64,000 nucleotides of DNA from Liolophura sinensis (taxonomy: Eukaryota > Mollusca > Polyplacophora > Chitonida > Chitonidae). The notes beneath the pieces were generated by a model. That model ran no database searches. It was given only the letters and a program-made list of their open reading frames with translations, and was not told the DNA's origin. The position numbers and the translations under genes were made by a program. Positions 19,827-34,204 of the stretch are shown in pieces. Within the stretch, counting starts at the first letter, position 1. Every line of letters starts with the position of its first letter. The stretch is taken from the NCBI RefSeq assembly GCF_032854445.1, contig NC_088301.1:49473116-49537115 (forward strand). The letters are read 5' to 3'.

Positions 19827-22800
19827 ACAGTGCTATGTCTGTTGTTATCTGTGATACTATATCTGCCATTATATATGTTCTTATCATCAGTTGTCAGGGA
19901 CGCACTGAAGATAGTTGATATTTTAGGTATGACAATTCAAGTTTCAACCTCATAGTCCGTGAATATTTTCTGGGTCGAATACATATATAGGTGTATTCAA
20001 ATATTCATAAAAACACCATGTTGGTGCAATCAACGTGGATACCTTGGGTTGAACGGAATTAGATTCATATGACGATCACGACATATCCTGAACGCTCTTT
20101 CCATATTTCCCAGCCCGAGTTGTTATGCTTATGCTAAAAATCTTACGGAATAAGTTTTTCATAAATGTTTTTATCCGAATGAAAACTTACTGCTGTTTGG
20201 TTTCATTTCTGGTGAACGAAGTCTTAATTCTTGGGAAATTAGTGATAGCTGTGATCATAAGGCATATTGTTATTTAGGTTTGATTTTACAATTTACTTCT
20301 CTGGTTTTATTGTGCACATAAATATCTTTTAATTTATAGCACAGATATCATTATTACAACACAATGGAAAAATTATTTATTTATTTCACTGGTATCGTAT
20401 ACGTCCTGTTCAATAACAGTTCACATATCTGCCGCCGGTCAGGTCGGACAAAGAGAAAACGTGACGGAGTGCTGAAGTTAAATGGGAGTAATCTCCCCTC
20501 CTCTAGCACGAGCAAAAATGAGTACTACAGATGAGTTCTATGACCGTAGTATAGTTACATATGGTCACTTGTTCTGTGAAATACAGAGATTTTAGATTTG
20601 AGAATGTAATATTTGCACCAGGAAAAGGTAAAGACTAGTTTTATAAGAGACTTAATATTGTTAATCAGACAATTACTTGCAGATTTACCTTTATGTAATG
20701 AACTGACATTTAGGAGAATAATGCGATGGTTGAGAGGAATGTATATATGTATGTATCAGGTAATGTTAGTTTTATAACATATGCACCGCGTACCATGACG
20801 TCACATTCCATAACTTGTTATATATTTTGACATATACATATTTTAATAATATTTCACCTCTTTTCCCCCCAAATCTAGTAAATGGACGTTTAATGATTGC
20901 GTTGTTTAATGATGATGATTTAAGAGAGAAAACATCAGTTCTAACCTAGCTCAGACCGAGATAAATACCACCCACCCAAAAATTAATTCTCCTTCCTTAC
21001 ATCTAAACCTTTACGGTCGACTCTTCACCACGGACATGGTTACTCGATTGAGTTGTAAAAAGCGTATATGTTCCTTGGACTTATAATAACAGTTGTTTTA
21101 GAAAACACTTTTCCAAAGATGACAAAGAAATATTATTTGTTATATCTCGGTTGGCACGATATTATGTTGGACAATAATATTGTGAACGTCTGTCTGAAGC
21201 CTAGGGTTGCATTTCGCTGATAAGCGTATAGTTCGCTAATATGTAACTTTTAATAGCACATGTACCTACTATACATAGCTGTTTAAGCTCATCTTTGGGC
21301 TAACGGAGAACTGTAGTTCTTTTGTGTACAGGTTGAAATGTATTAACCAGTTAACTGTAGCAGTTGCATCAGTTTTTCTTTGTAATATAATTTTTATCTC
21401 GCTTGAATAGTGTTTCAGATTCAGACATTATTTGAGACAAAATCACGAACCTATGTACCCTTATGGTGACGTAGGTGGCCAAATCCTAGCAACTGGACAC
21501 AGCCAGAGAATTCACGTTTTGCCGTCACGAATACGTGGTTTACCAAAATAAGTCCCATCCGCTAGGTTAAGTGACTTCTTGCCTATGTCTGTGTACAAAA
21601 GGCGTTGCTATAAATCAAGTTGATGTGAACAGGTGTTGGAAACGATCTTTTTCCTAATCATTTATCAATCAAATGTCCAGGAAAGTTTGATCACTTCAGG
21701 GTACCACACGACCTGAACACCAGGAACTTAGCCGGGGATTATAGGACTGGTTTACATATACCAGAATTAAAGTCGACCAGGACTTACGCTTTAAATCAAC
21801 AAATTAACTATAGCGATAAAGAATTTCCTGCAACTCGTCGGTTCATTTGACTTTGCCTTAACAGACATACTTAATATATAAGAAGTATTTCCTGTGCTCC
21901 ACAAAGTTCCTGTCAACAAATGTGGACCTTATAGGACAAAAACAAGGTGATCTGGCGCTTTCGAGTTGTAAATATGATGAATGCCACAGGAACACGGTGA
22001 ACCATATACTTTGTGGTATTATTCATGATACCGCGAAGGTCAAACTTGTCCGGTGATGAGATGCTAAACAGCAAATGCTAACATAAACGAACAACAAATA
22101 TATGTATTTCACTGGTAAAATGTGTGACTGTAGCCTGATGCTAATTATCACACTCTTGTTACTGCTTTGATTTAACCAACCTGCATTCAACGTTTTCTGT
22201 TCTTGTGTCCCTAATAACACTTAAGGACAAAGATGTTGGAGTTATTCTTACGTTATAGAGTTTATATTAAGTTAAACAACACTCTCAGGAAGTGACTTCC
22301 AAACATTTGCATATTATCCAAGTTAATATAATATTATACGTTGTACATTGAATTTTTGAGTAAAACAACAATATAATTTACAAGCTATATGGCTTATACA
22401 CTACAAGGCTTAAGCAAAGACCCTACAAAATCACCAGGGGTAGTCGGATACCTTATTTGGCGAAATCGTGCCTGGACAGCCCCTTTAAACGATATGAGAA
22501 AGCGCTATGCTAACAGATTAATGGGGGTATCTCTATCAAAAGTCCAGGTACAGCCTTATCGACGCAGCAATTGATACTCATCACCTAAAACTCACGTACT
22601 CAATGGTATAAGTAGGCCTTGAGATTTGTCTTTGTCCCATATTTGGCCGGGCGCGGGTGTCTCTGATATCTAAATTAACCGCCTTTTATCGATGTAAATA
22701 TGGAAGACTGGCGGGGGTGTCACAAACAATGGTCTAGACTTGAATATCTCTCCTTGGCGACATCATAACATTAACACCCACCCACACTTTTGTGCAGTTA

Positions 22801-23090
22801 TTCACACGTTTGGTAAGTTTAATATTAGTACTAAAGCTCTTTATGGTTCTATATATTAATACTGATTGTTATCTAACTGTAAAGGTAATGCTTTCAGTCA
22901 AAGGAGCGATTCATTGATCTTTATAATTGCCAAACAAACTTCTCACCAGCGATTGGTATGTGTGGGAAATTATTTTTTAACTTTCACCAGGTATCACGTT
23001 GCTTTTAGAGTTGAACGCACTTTTAAAGTATGGATATTTAGCGGCTTTTTTTTTGGGGGGGGGGGTGGTTAAAACAGATTTGGTTTTTTA
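19827..23090. other. Upstream of urocanase, no gene recognised
   Basis: Apart from the family A fragment at 22103-22178 no repeat or exon is supported. An unassigned 61-codon frame lies at 22389-22574. Regulatory elements for the gene may lie here but none can be named. Confidence 0.5.
22103..22178 (-). repeat. Interspersed repeat family A, left-end fragment
   Basis: Reverse complement contains AAAGCAGTAACAAGAGTGTG, ATAATTAGCATC and TTTTACCAGTGAAATACA, matching the family A left end. Confidence 0.5.
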
Positions 23091-23114
23091 GAGATAGGGG
23101 TTAAACGTATGCTA

Positions 23115-24005
23115 ATAAAGGATACAGGTTCGATCCCAAATTGCTGATCTCACCATATACACGTACTTATAAAGGATACAGGTCCAATCTCTAAATGTTA
23201 AAATCCTCATTTACACGTACTGATAATTTGGATACAGGTCCGAGCTCTTAATGTCAAAATCCTCATTTACACGGACTGATAAATGATACACATACACACG
23301 CTTATAGTATACTAATGTCAATTACTCATGAACACGTAAAGAACATACGCTAAACACTGATGTCTGGAACATAGTCTTCCAACAGTGTCATATATACACG
23401 TAAGAAAGATACGCTGACAGTAACCAATGATATTTACCATATGAACACGTAAAAAACATACGCTGAATGTTACAGCACAATGGTTTCTCAGTGCTGCCTA
23501 TACACTTAATGGAGACACCCTAGCTAACCAGTGACGTTTACCCATGAACATGTTAAGAACGTACGTCGCATGTTACAGCATAGTGGTTCCTCAATGAACA
23601 CATTTTGCACATGTAACGCATCCTAAATCACATGTAACGTATACCGAATACCTTCTGGACATGTAACGTACACCGAATACTTTCTGTACATTTTACGTAT
23701 ACCAAATACCTTACGTACATGTAACTTATACCGAATACCTTACGTGACGGTAAATCATACAGTGTTTGCAATGAATACCGAATACCTTATGTACATATAA
23801 CGTATACTGAACACCTGTTCACGTATAATAAATAACTTTTGCACATGTAACGTATACCGAATATCCTCTGCACATGTAGCGCATACCGAATACCTTTTGC
23901 ACATGTAGCGTATAACGATCACCTTATTTACATGTAACGTATACCGAATACCTTACGCATATGCAACCTATACCGAATACCTTATGCACATGTAACGTAT
24001 ACCGT
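23115..24005. repeat. Composite tandem-repeat region (55-bp then 29-bp units)
   Basis: From 23115 to 23295 a unit of about 55 bp (GGATACAGGTCC, AAAATCCTCATTTACACG) occurs about three and a half times. From 23330 to 23590 looser copies centre on ACACGTAA and ACATACGCT. From about 23600 to 24005 a 29-bp unit, CACATGTAACGTATACCGAA plus TACCTTATG, recurs roughly 13 times, with exact 29-bp spacing at 23842, 23871 and 23900. No coding frame spans it. Confidence 0.9.
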
Positions 24006-26094
24006 ACTGACGATTGGACATATCTGTGACATAGCTAAAGCGATGGGCTGGTCGACCATTGAAGAACTTTGACTACAAAATACTCCTTTCTGCTCACCCT
24101 GTCCTCAGCACATGGAAAATAAGAAAGCAAAATCAAATCTTGAACCATACATTACACAAATAAAGACATAATTTCAGTGAAGTCAAAGCCTCTACGATGG
24201 TCGTGTCTAATACTTCATTGAAAATGGCTTAATTGTGAATGCCCTTGTAAATACCACCCACCTTAGTCATTTAACAAACAAAACATTAAAAAACAAAAGA
24301 CCTGGAATGTCAAACGACCTAAGAATTTAAAAAATAATTTTGAAATTGAACCCAAAATTTTATCAATAGGTGTATACTTTTTGGCATCTTGAAATTGTTG
24401 TGCAATACTCTCATGTCACATTGAAAACCAACATTATCCCTGGCGATCAATTCACATTGGACTTCGTTTGGAGACGACAGCCACCATGTCACGAAAAAGA
24501 AATCAATCGTAGGGGTAAAGGTCTAACATCCAAGATATACGTAAACATAAAATTTATCTTTCAACTTTTGTTAAATTAGGAAAGATCGTTGTGCGTTCAT
24601 ACATGAAAGCAAGACTATAAGTTCACACTCATAGCTCACGTTTACCGGAAATGGAAATAAGATCGTTACGGCGCTTAATACGTCAAATTTATTGTGTGGC
24701 ATCAGCTCTCAGGTAGTACAGATATAAATAGCCTCTTATTCTTGGATATAGCCAAAACAGGCATATTTGCGCGTGTATATTTAAAAGTCTAAATATATAC
24801 CGATCAATGTAGTAAGATCATGTCTTTGTTGCCGCCAAGTTATAAGCATGCAGACAAGAACGCAAAACAAAGAAGGCCGATTGTAACCAACACGTACTGC
24901 AGAGGAATAGATTGTTACCAGCCCAGTTCTGTATAAACAGCTCCGTGCCCAACATCCCTGATCCCTTCCTTCCGTTAAGAAGGGCGGAAATGTACTACAA
25001 GAGAAAATTAATACATTGCGTTAATACTGGACTGTTGAGCATGCAGCAGGTCAGGCGTGGCTGAAGTCATTTATCTCAATAACAATGTCATGAAGTTTCC
25101 AGACTGACATTTTCTTTAGTCGAGCCACACGCCCACGCCTCCTACGCTGGCGAAGAAAGGTAGGCAATGCATCAAAAAATGACTCAAACCCTGGGCGATT
25201 TTGGGCAAATTCTGCACACTGCAGTGGAGCCATTCGTGCTCGTGTATAGCAAGACGGTCATCTCAGATGTTCCAGACGGACATGCAGATTGTCTGAGTGC
25301 TCACGACTCCCAGAGGTTCAGTGCATGTAGTACCCGTTTATGGGAAGCACACAGATGTTACCTTTATAGGATTACAGATTTACCTGAGTGCCACTCTCAA
25401 CACAAATTCATTTGACGCAGGCGTTAGCCAAATGTGCAAATAATTTTTTGGCGCACTTGAGTGTGAAGGATTTTCTATTTTCGTCATGAAAAGAGAATAT
25501 ATAATGTGTAGGTAGGTGGCATCTTATTTTGGTCGTGAGCAATTAGCTACGTGTCAGAAGTCACTTAAGCTTCACTGAAGGCGAAGAAATACCCTCTAAT
25601 ATGAAAATCGCGGCCGGCCTGTCTATGGGATTCACGCTTTTAGATCCGACAATTTTCGACAATTTGTATACCTGATACTGTGTCCAGCTTAAGGTTTTTT
25701 ACGCTCATATTTTGGCACAGGGCCAATAAACTGACGTTGACCGGTAACTGAAGCATCCATTTGGACGTCAACCATATCTATCCACGGTCCAATAAATTCA
25801 TGCCCAAAATGCTACCCTATCACAATGTTAAGTCCTCAAAATAAGGCTCAATTTATCTTCTTCCAGGCAAGGGTCACAAAATCTTAACAAGTTAGTGTTC
25901 ATCGCAGACAAATAAACACAACAGACGCTACTTGTTCTGTCCTTTACCGCCACAGACAGTTCGGAACTTGCATGAAGGAGTTAATTTGCCTTGTGTCCTG
26001 TTTACATCTATGCTGGTCAGTCTAGTGGAAATAAACTGGCTAACACTACCCACGCAATGTACATGTAATTGTGCTTGGTGCCCAAATATCGGTC

Positions 26095-26270
26095 TAGCCG
26101 TTGAAACAAGCATTCATATACAGTCCGTCAACCATAATCTATTTACAAAACACGGTTAACTACAAACAACCAAAAAACTAAGAAAGTACGCACAGTTTGA
26201 AATTAGGACTGATTCATGCAAAGGGAGAGTCAGCACTTTTCAGTGATTATGGAAAGAGACAATGAATGTT
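26095..26270 (+). repeat. Interspersed repeat family B copy
   Basis: TTGAAACAAGCATTCATATA, AGTCCGTCAACCATAA, AACCAAAAAACTAAGAAAGT, GGACTGATTCATGCAAAGGG and TTTTCAGTGATTATGGAAAG keep the order of the copy at 12541-12740. Confidence 0.6.
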
Positions 26271-28002
26271 TAAAGCACTTTCAAAGCATTTTCTATGTAG
26301 CAAATATTTTATTGTAAATCCAAACTATAAATAATCAAAGAATAGAAATGTCGAAAGGATATTGAGCATCTGTGCAAAGAAAATTTGTTGGGATGCAACG
26401 CTTGTGTAAAGTGAGTGATGTTGTCAAAAGCTGGATATATCCTTGACTAGTTCATTGAGAGCCAGAAAAACGTTGATGAGTGCTGTATGCTGTGATGTTT
26501 TCATGTACTTTCATACTTATTTTTGTTGCACAAGTTTATCTTAACTCTCCGAGGATATATGCCCAACATTTTATAATTCGACAACTTATTCGTATTGTTA
26601 CATTGAAGTTATTATAAATTACTGGTCTAGCAGAAAATGAAGACAGACGACAGACACAAATCCCGTCATGTCTCGCGTGATCTTGCTCGAAACTATTAGC
26701 GATTCTGAAATATTAATGTGGCTTTTTGCTGTATACTACTGTCATGTCGAGAAATATAACCGTTGACAAATTGCATTGATATTGGATAATTCCAGACTGT
26801 CTTCTTCTTTAAAAACAAACTTCTTCCGTGTCACGGAGCCTCCATGACACTTGGCGGGGGTGTATTATCCGCCCTGATGCAAAATAACCGTATCAGGCAG
26901 TAATCAGTTTTATATTATCGGTTATTATTCATAATAAGAAACTACGAACCGCCGTTGGCCCTTTCAGTTGGAATTCAATAAGAGTGTAGCCATGCTATTC
27001 TTTCCTATCTGTGTCTTAGCCATTTAACCGTTCCCACTACTTGTTTTTTATCCGAGGATTTGGGACTCGTTAATCCAATCTAGAAGATGATGTCTGGGCT
27101 CTCGGGCACATCTCTTGAAGCGTTCTATCGCCAGCCCTGGTGAATCGGTTGCCCATTGTTAGGCGTCACGCGGGAGAACGAAGGGCGGGCGGGACGTGAC
27201 GTGAAGCCTGATCGAATTTGGGCACGGTTTAGGCTCGACTTATCGCCATCGCTGGCAATTTCATAATTAACTTTCTATGGAAGTCAACGATTACGTGGCT
27301 GAAATCGAATATGCTTATATATGTTCAAAAGATCTAAATTCCAATGAATAAATAATACAGAATATAATATGCTTCCTGAGAGAAGCTACTATCACGTCAG
27401 TTTCTTGTCTAACAAAAAAAAGCGACAGTTTGGGGAGAAATATATTAACTAAAGTAATTTGTTCCTCTCTAATAGACGGCTGAAACAAAGAGCTATTTTC
27501 ATTTTAAGCAATCGATTACATCGCGATTAACTAATAAATTGTGGCAAAACGTCTAAATCGCCTTGACTTCTAGGAATAATGCATTAAATCCCAATTGAGC
27601 GTTGACAGGCCTTGCTATTTGCTGGCCATTTTATGATCAGTTTGTGCGTATAGATCAGAATGACCACGGTTAAATCAGACACAAGGTTCCTTCCGTATTG
27701 ATTACTGCATGCGGGGACCAGTCATATTACCACAGGTGACATTCCACATTAGCGCAAAATTCTACTGCCGGCGAAGACCTATATTCGCTGACACAGAATA
27801 ATAGGCCATGTACACGTCAACGACCTCTGACATGCGGGGGTGGTATGGTTCCAGTTAGCTCCACCATGGCGCTTTGGATGTCCATCGGAATGCTTGAGGC
27901 TGCCCGTTTGAGGCTTTTTTGGGCGCTACAGCATCCGCTAGAAAACGCTGATGTCTCACCTTAATACAAAAACGATGACAATAAAGACACTTTCCTTAAC
28001 AC

Positions 28003-28040
28003 ATTACCTGCTTTCCTAATGTCAAATGAAAGCAGGTAAT
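28003..28040. repeat. Perfect 13-bp inverted repeat
   Basis: ATTACCTGCTTTC (28003-28015) and GAAAGCAGGTAAT (28028-28040) are exact complements around a 12-base loop. No T run follows directly and no gene is near. Confidence 0.7.
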
Positions 28041-31000
28041 AGCGGGCTAACACAAGGCACTGGGGGAAGAAAGGCCCGAGGCTCGACAGGACAGCCATAA
28101 TAAGGCCCACGGAACGCCATTTAAAGATAATCATCAATTTTTGACCTTTACAGCTTTCCCAGATCCGCATAATAATCGTATGGAATCTTCTCGAAATTCT
28201 GATAAAATTTGGGTATTTAGGCAGCAACGTTTCCTCTTCGTCGCTGATCAGCCGCCCACAATTTTTTAAGGTTGTCCTAACTATGGGATACAAAATAATA
28301 CGCAAAAAACGGGAACAAAATCTGAATCCTGACCTGTTATTGTTTCTTCTTCCAACGGTCACAGGCAGATATACAAACGATCCATGCTATAAGCTGGCAA
28401 CCAAGTTATTCGAGAATTGTTGATTTGTTTTCAATAACTTACTATTCCTCCCCGGTTGCATGAAAAAACCATGCCACACACAGGTAATATATCGCTGCAA
28501 TTTCCTCTGGGATTGAACACTAATAGTTCGCTATTAGCTAAATGATTTTACAAAGTGGCATGTTAAAAGCATTACATCTTTTTTGCAAACTTCCTTATTG
28601 CCAAACTAACGTATTCGTGAAATATATAACCATGAACAAATTTGACAATACCCGACGAAATACTCAGGATGGTCTCCTTCTTTCTGAGTTTCTTCATTCA
28701 CTCAACCAACCAGGAGCCTTTGTTGAATTCAACCGCTGAAAATTTACATTCTAAGTAAAGAAAACTTAACTGTCGGTCACTGCGCTCACAAAGGCGGTTC
28801 ACCAACATTCTTACACATTCTGTCTCTGCTGTTGACCAAAACGCCTCCTTCCTCCCCCGAACGTCCCACTAACATTTATTAAATACACACCTTTACAATA
28901 CAGTGACTAGAAATAGCTCACACGAAACATATTTGAATCTGCTTACATCTTTTACTTTGTGCTCCAGTGCTATTATTGCACACTATGTGTGTAGTTTGCT
29001 AACAAGTATATTGAATTAAATTCATTTGTGTGATGGGTAGGCATTATCATTAAACAACATTCTAGGAGTACAAATAAGACTGACGAGTTATATTTGCATG
29101 CCACGGGTGTAAAAGTGAAGTGTCGCTGGATGTACCAGTCGTTTATATATAACAAGTATTTCAAATAACCTGATGGTATGGGCGGAATGAAATGCAATAT
29201 TTAAGATGGGTGCAGTTACCGATTGCAGTTAATTTGATGAGTTAATTTCGTGGGGGTTTGAGCAGGATTAAATGCGACAGGTGTATAAGGTAAACCACTC
29301 ATTACTTGCGAAACCTTAAGAGCTCTCATAACAGCCACCACGCAACAAAAATGTCACCGAGTTATTTTAAACCAGAAAATCGTTATCAAGCTAACACTGG
29401 TAATAATTAACGTGTTACCGTGCCATGTTTCTATGAACAGGAAATCCCGTTTCCCTTATTGGTAGTTGTTAACCAATCGGAGAGCATTTTTGTTTGATCC
29501 TCAGCCATCATGTCATTCACGCAATGTCACTATGACCGAAGGACTACTCTCAGATGTTTTTTCGTGGGTGGCATATAACTTTATGGTGTCGCGTGAACTG
29601 TACGGGATCAATCCTCTGTTTCCTTAGAAAAAAGTTCACGAGTGACTGGTTTGTGTAAGCATTCTAATTATACAAAACAAGCTATTAACGTGGCAACCAA
29701 CAGACAGCTCTGATTTTCCGGAAGCCAAGAACTTCCGGTCTATTTGATCAATATAGTGCACTCTGGCGCACGGGAGGAGACTCCATTTTCTATAATACTC
29801 CCAACAGAGAAGTGTACATCTATATAAAAAAGCGATTGTGTCTTTTGTCAGTCAATCCATTTTATCACCTTGTATACGCCGTGCTCAATATTGCCTTTGA
29901 GAACTACCCTGATACGTTAATGTGAGGGTAAACGAGCTGTTTGACATTCCTGTGATAACTGTGTTGCTACCGAGTGACGTGTTAATTTCATCACTCGATC
30001 GATGGCGGTTTAATGAAATGTCTATAAAGGTTTGCCGACAGCTGGCTGAGTAATTTATATGAAACCTGATTTTTGCTTCCGGTGGAAAACGCGTCTCTTT
30101 AACATTACATACTACATTCATATGTGTTTTTGGTTTTTGCTGTGTAGAGAGTGCATAGATAGACATATGGGAATGACTGAATTGTCAAGGTCTGAAGGCT
30201 TGGAACACTTGATAAAGCATACAACAAAATAAGTGAAATAAACAGATAGGACAATGTAGTGACTCGCATTTGGTCACATATAACCCTTTAGCCACAAAGA
30301 AGGACAAAATATTGAATTTTCTGCTAGTATCAAAGACGTTGGCAAGATTTTGTTGAAGTTTAATTTGCATAATTGTGTTGTATGACTTTACACCCAGTCA
30401 TGGTGGGGATGGCTCATTCATCCTGGGTGTGTGTAATGTGGAACAAACAGTTGAATTGAAGGACTTCGAAAAATCGATACAATATGACGTTATTGGGCCC
30501 TATATATTATATCCCAGTGGGCCCTAGGAACTTTTTACAGCTGTGCTGGTTTGGTTAGAGTTAAGCATCATTTGATAGGTTCTCATAACGATACGATAAA
30601 CATGCCGTGATAGGAAATAAGCAAACAAAAAAGCTCGATCGGTGTTAGACTATTACTGGTGTTAGATTTATAACGTCTGTGTTGCCATATCGATTGGCGC
30701 TACTATTTCTGACTACCCCGGCCACTCCAGTGTTTACCCTCCACCTGTTCCCAGGCCTAATTCAGCTCACCTATATTCTACTCATACAAAAGTTATTTCT
30801 TACTGCGTGGGAGTCAGCAATCCTGTGCAGAAATTAAAAATTACCATTTCGAAACAAAAGCAATAATACCGTGTTTTGTCTGGTACTTCCGCTGCTTATT
30901 GCATTCACAATTCCCCAGAGTGCCTTTCCACACGTCAATGGTCTGCTCTCCCGCGAAGGCGATATAACGTCAGATAAGCGTTGCGATTGTACTCTTATTG

Positions 31001-31639
31001 GCTGAAATCAAACACCTTCGGCTAGGTTCGACAAATAGAATTTTAGGTAGTGTAGACATTATGAAAAAGGTGTTGTGATAACGATTTGCTGGCATGTTGT
31101 TTTCTCACTGTGGCATGCTGTATAAACTTTATAGTAAACTGATATCTACGAGGATACAGCTACTAAAGTGCATTACACCTAATGGCAAACATTATTCTGT
31201 GACGAAATTAACCGGTGAAAGTGACTATATGTTTCTTATATACAAAAGACAATTGCAATTGCGTGTTCTAATCCAAACACGCTGATCCACACGGCGCATC
31301 ATTTTCTGAGTTATTAACACCAATAAGTTTGTCAAGAGGCAAAAAATAATCGCATCCGATTTCCCCTCCCTCACTTTTCTTATCCACTCTCCCCACGGCG
31401 TAGTTCTGTTAGAGGTTGTTCAATTTGAGATTCTAACTTTTTTTTATTAAATTTAATCCATGGGACTAAGCATTTAGCAACCATTTAAGATATTTATGTG
31501 TGGTGTATTCTGTATGATGTGAAATACTGAAATGGTTTGAATGTTTATAGTTTGTTGTTTCAAAATAATGCTCAAGCTGCTTAATTATAACCTTATTCTG
31601 ACACCGGCCTAATACTGTATGAGGCCTTATTCCACTGAA

Positions 31640-31905
31640 GCCGCTCTGACACGGTTCGATTAAGCTTCGATTAAGAATTTTGGCACGGTATACTAATGGG
31701 CCACATTGGCGGAACACGAGAGGCCTTCAAAGAGCGTATCACTATGAGAAACAGTCCTTTGAACATCATCGATATCTTATTGTCACCAAGATGCCACGAA
31801 GAGTGAGGCCGAGTTTCAACCCACACCTCGTGTGTCATAGTAACTGAAGGCAAGCTCTTGAGACCACTCGACAAGACCTCGGGCCGACTCCACACGGCCA
31901 TTTTA
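31640..31905 (-). repeat. Possible SINE with a Ser/Leu tRNA-like head
   Basis: Read on the minus strand it contains CTTGTCGAGTGGTCTCAAG (A-box-like) and GTGTGGGTTGAAACTCGGC (degenerate B box) about 45 bases apart, followed by a unique body. No poly(A) or known tail is recognised. Tentative. Confidence 0.4.
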
Positions 31906-32964
31906 GGGCTAATTTCTGGGCCCTAGAGAATAAAATTTTGTTTATAAATTCAATGTTAACTTAAGGTAAATCTGTCAAAATTTCAGTTAGGATTTCCGTT
32001 TCAGGTAACCAAAAAATCTTATGAGGAGGTTTTAACCTTCGACTTAAGTCAGAAATGGTTTTGTGGAATCGACCTCAGATGGACTAAGTAACCCTTAGGG
32101 AGCATATAAATGCAATAAAACAGTCCTCATAAAGTTTTGGAATCTCTTACTTAGTATTGTATGACTAAGACTGTATGAGACGTGTCATTTGGTATTTCCA
32201 CAATGGGAGAATGCATTAAAACTGTATTTAGATCTAGTAAACGCGACATTTGAGTGAGAGAGATAATAAAGGCTAACCGCTGAGACTAGCTCTATTCTTG
32301 TGATAGCAATGATATAAGCTATAGTCATCTGCCATTTGATATCAATTACATAACCGATATACAACAATGACACCTAGTATCAATTTCTTTGAATACGGAG
32401 GCGAAATGGTTATTTGGGCTATTTTAAAGTACACAGAATGCGAGGATATTCCTGACTATGTCACATTTAAGTTTCATTAAAAATCGTAATATAATAGCAC
32501 GCTAGTCTGGTCACTTACCATGCAGCTCAATAGCAAGTGATAAAAATGAGACGGCTTTGTACTCCACTCATCATTTACTCCGGCGCAAGGGCTATAAAAG
32601 CCACATTAAAAACGATACCATGCAATTATTCTCTAAATAAAGAAATAAATAAATAGATAACCTCTCAAAAGGCTTTTTGAGAGTTGTTTCGAACATGTAG
32701 TTACTCAATTGAAACTCTATAGACTACCCACACGAGCAGAGGTGTGTTTCCTGTGGACTGTTGTCGAAAGCTCGTGACCTTTTGAAACATTAACTTCTGT
32801 ATAGGTAAAGGAATGGGCACAATGCCCACTTCTAAACTGATATTCCGTAACCTATAACTATCGTGAAACTAATTTAAGTCTGAAAGAGTCACATGCTGCT
32901 AGAGGACGTGTAGAGACTTATATGCACAGTTATAATAAAATCCTAACTGAGGTGAAGTGAAAGA

Positions 32965-33062
32965 AGGATCAGGTTTCACCGGCCACTTCTGACCATTCCC
33001 CCAGCTATCACACTGTCGTCGCTGTTCGGCATGGATTTATTCTCTATGCTGTAGTGTAGCTT
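32965..33062 (-). repeat. Interspersed repeat family A, left-end fragment
   Basis: Reverse complement reads ACTACAGCATAGAGAATAAA, CAGCGACGACAGTGTGATAG and GGCCGGTGAAACC, very close to the left end at 11132-11230. This shows the family is dispersed outside the gene. Confidence 0.65.
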
Positions 33063-34204
33063 TACATAGGATCACTTCCCATGCAAAGGTTTCTTTTAAA
33101 AATATATATATATGTAATCATAAATGTATGGATATGTATCTGTAGACGGCTAGGTCGAAATAACCAGGACATGTGAATTTCTGTAATTTGGTACACTGTA
33201 CTCCTTCGGGAATCGGCTTATCCTACAATCCCAGTCTGGCTTAATTCACCAGGTATGATTTATGGCAATTGAAATGTCAGCCTTCCTCGATACTGATACG
33301 ATAATGCCAGGTTTGTAGACAATCCGATGTTGGTTGACTCTACAGACCATTTAATTCCACTTAATATCTAGATTCGCTCGTGTTCCTGACCAGTCGGCGT
33401 GGTTAACAACATTTTGCTTGGCTCAGCCACCCCTTCGATTCCGCCTAACAACAATAAGCATCACGACAATGATCTGGACGACATTTTTCAAGTGTTTACG
33501 CCATCCTTTTGAATGCATTTACTAAAACCACCGGAAGTGCATAAATCGGCCACCCACGCATCGTACAAATACAATAAGCTGTGTAATTTCCCGATGGTGT
33601 TGAATTTCGATTGTCTTGCCATACCCTTCTGGTGATTAATATTGATCGAAGAGTGTGTTGCCCCAGTCTCCAGCCTGTAGTTGGACAACCATTCCGCTGC
33701 GGTGGAGAGTGCTGGGAACTGTTCCTACTAATTGGTGTTCGTATTCACTTGACTCTATTTAAACACACGAGGGCGTGATACCGCCAAACTAACCTCTGTT
33801 TTGTCGAGAATAAAGCATTACCTGTTCACTTGAGAGAAATCCGTGGTTATTGGCACTTGGTGCCGTAAATAGCCAAAGAGCTTAAGAGTACACCGAAGGT
33901 GGGTTTCAGTATCGTATTCTAAGATATTGGCGTTGGTGGTGTTACTATGGAAAATGTTTTGATCACCCATTATTGCATTACTGTCGTCTTAACTGCGATG
34001 AAACTTTCTTTCAACTTACTACACAACAGTCTTTGTGACATTCATGTTCATTATTTTTCGCATTTCTAAGTTAATTTATCTATGTATTTCAAAGGCGCTC
34101 AGGACCGCACTTCAGTAAGGCTTAAGAATTTTTGAATCGGCTCTGCGTGGAACTGCGCCTTAATCAAATGGGCCAAAAAGGTTTTTTTTTCTTGCCTTAC
34201 ACAT

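Larger units (their letters stand above)
24010..34200. other. Ten kilobases without a supported gene
   Basis: Contains a family B copy (26095), a 13-bp hairpin (28003), a possible SINE (31640) and a family A fragment (32965). The longest open frame, 133 codons on minus at 27961-28362, has no recognised motif. Distant exons of a large gene cannot be excluded. Confidence 0.5.

Noticed and set aside
23600-24005. CRISPR-like array from the regular 29-bp period
   Set aside because: Units are contiguous tandem repeats without unique spacers, and the genome is eukaryotic.
27961-28362. 133-codon minus frame
   Set aside because: No recognised motif, unremarkable composition, and it overlaps a hairpin; chance is as likely.
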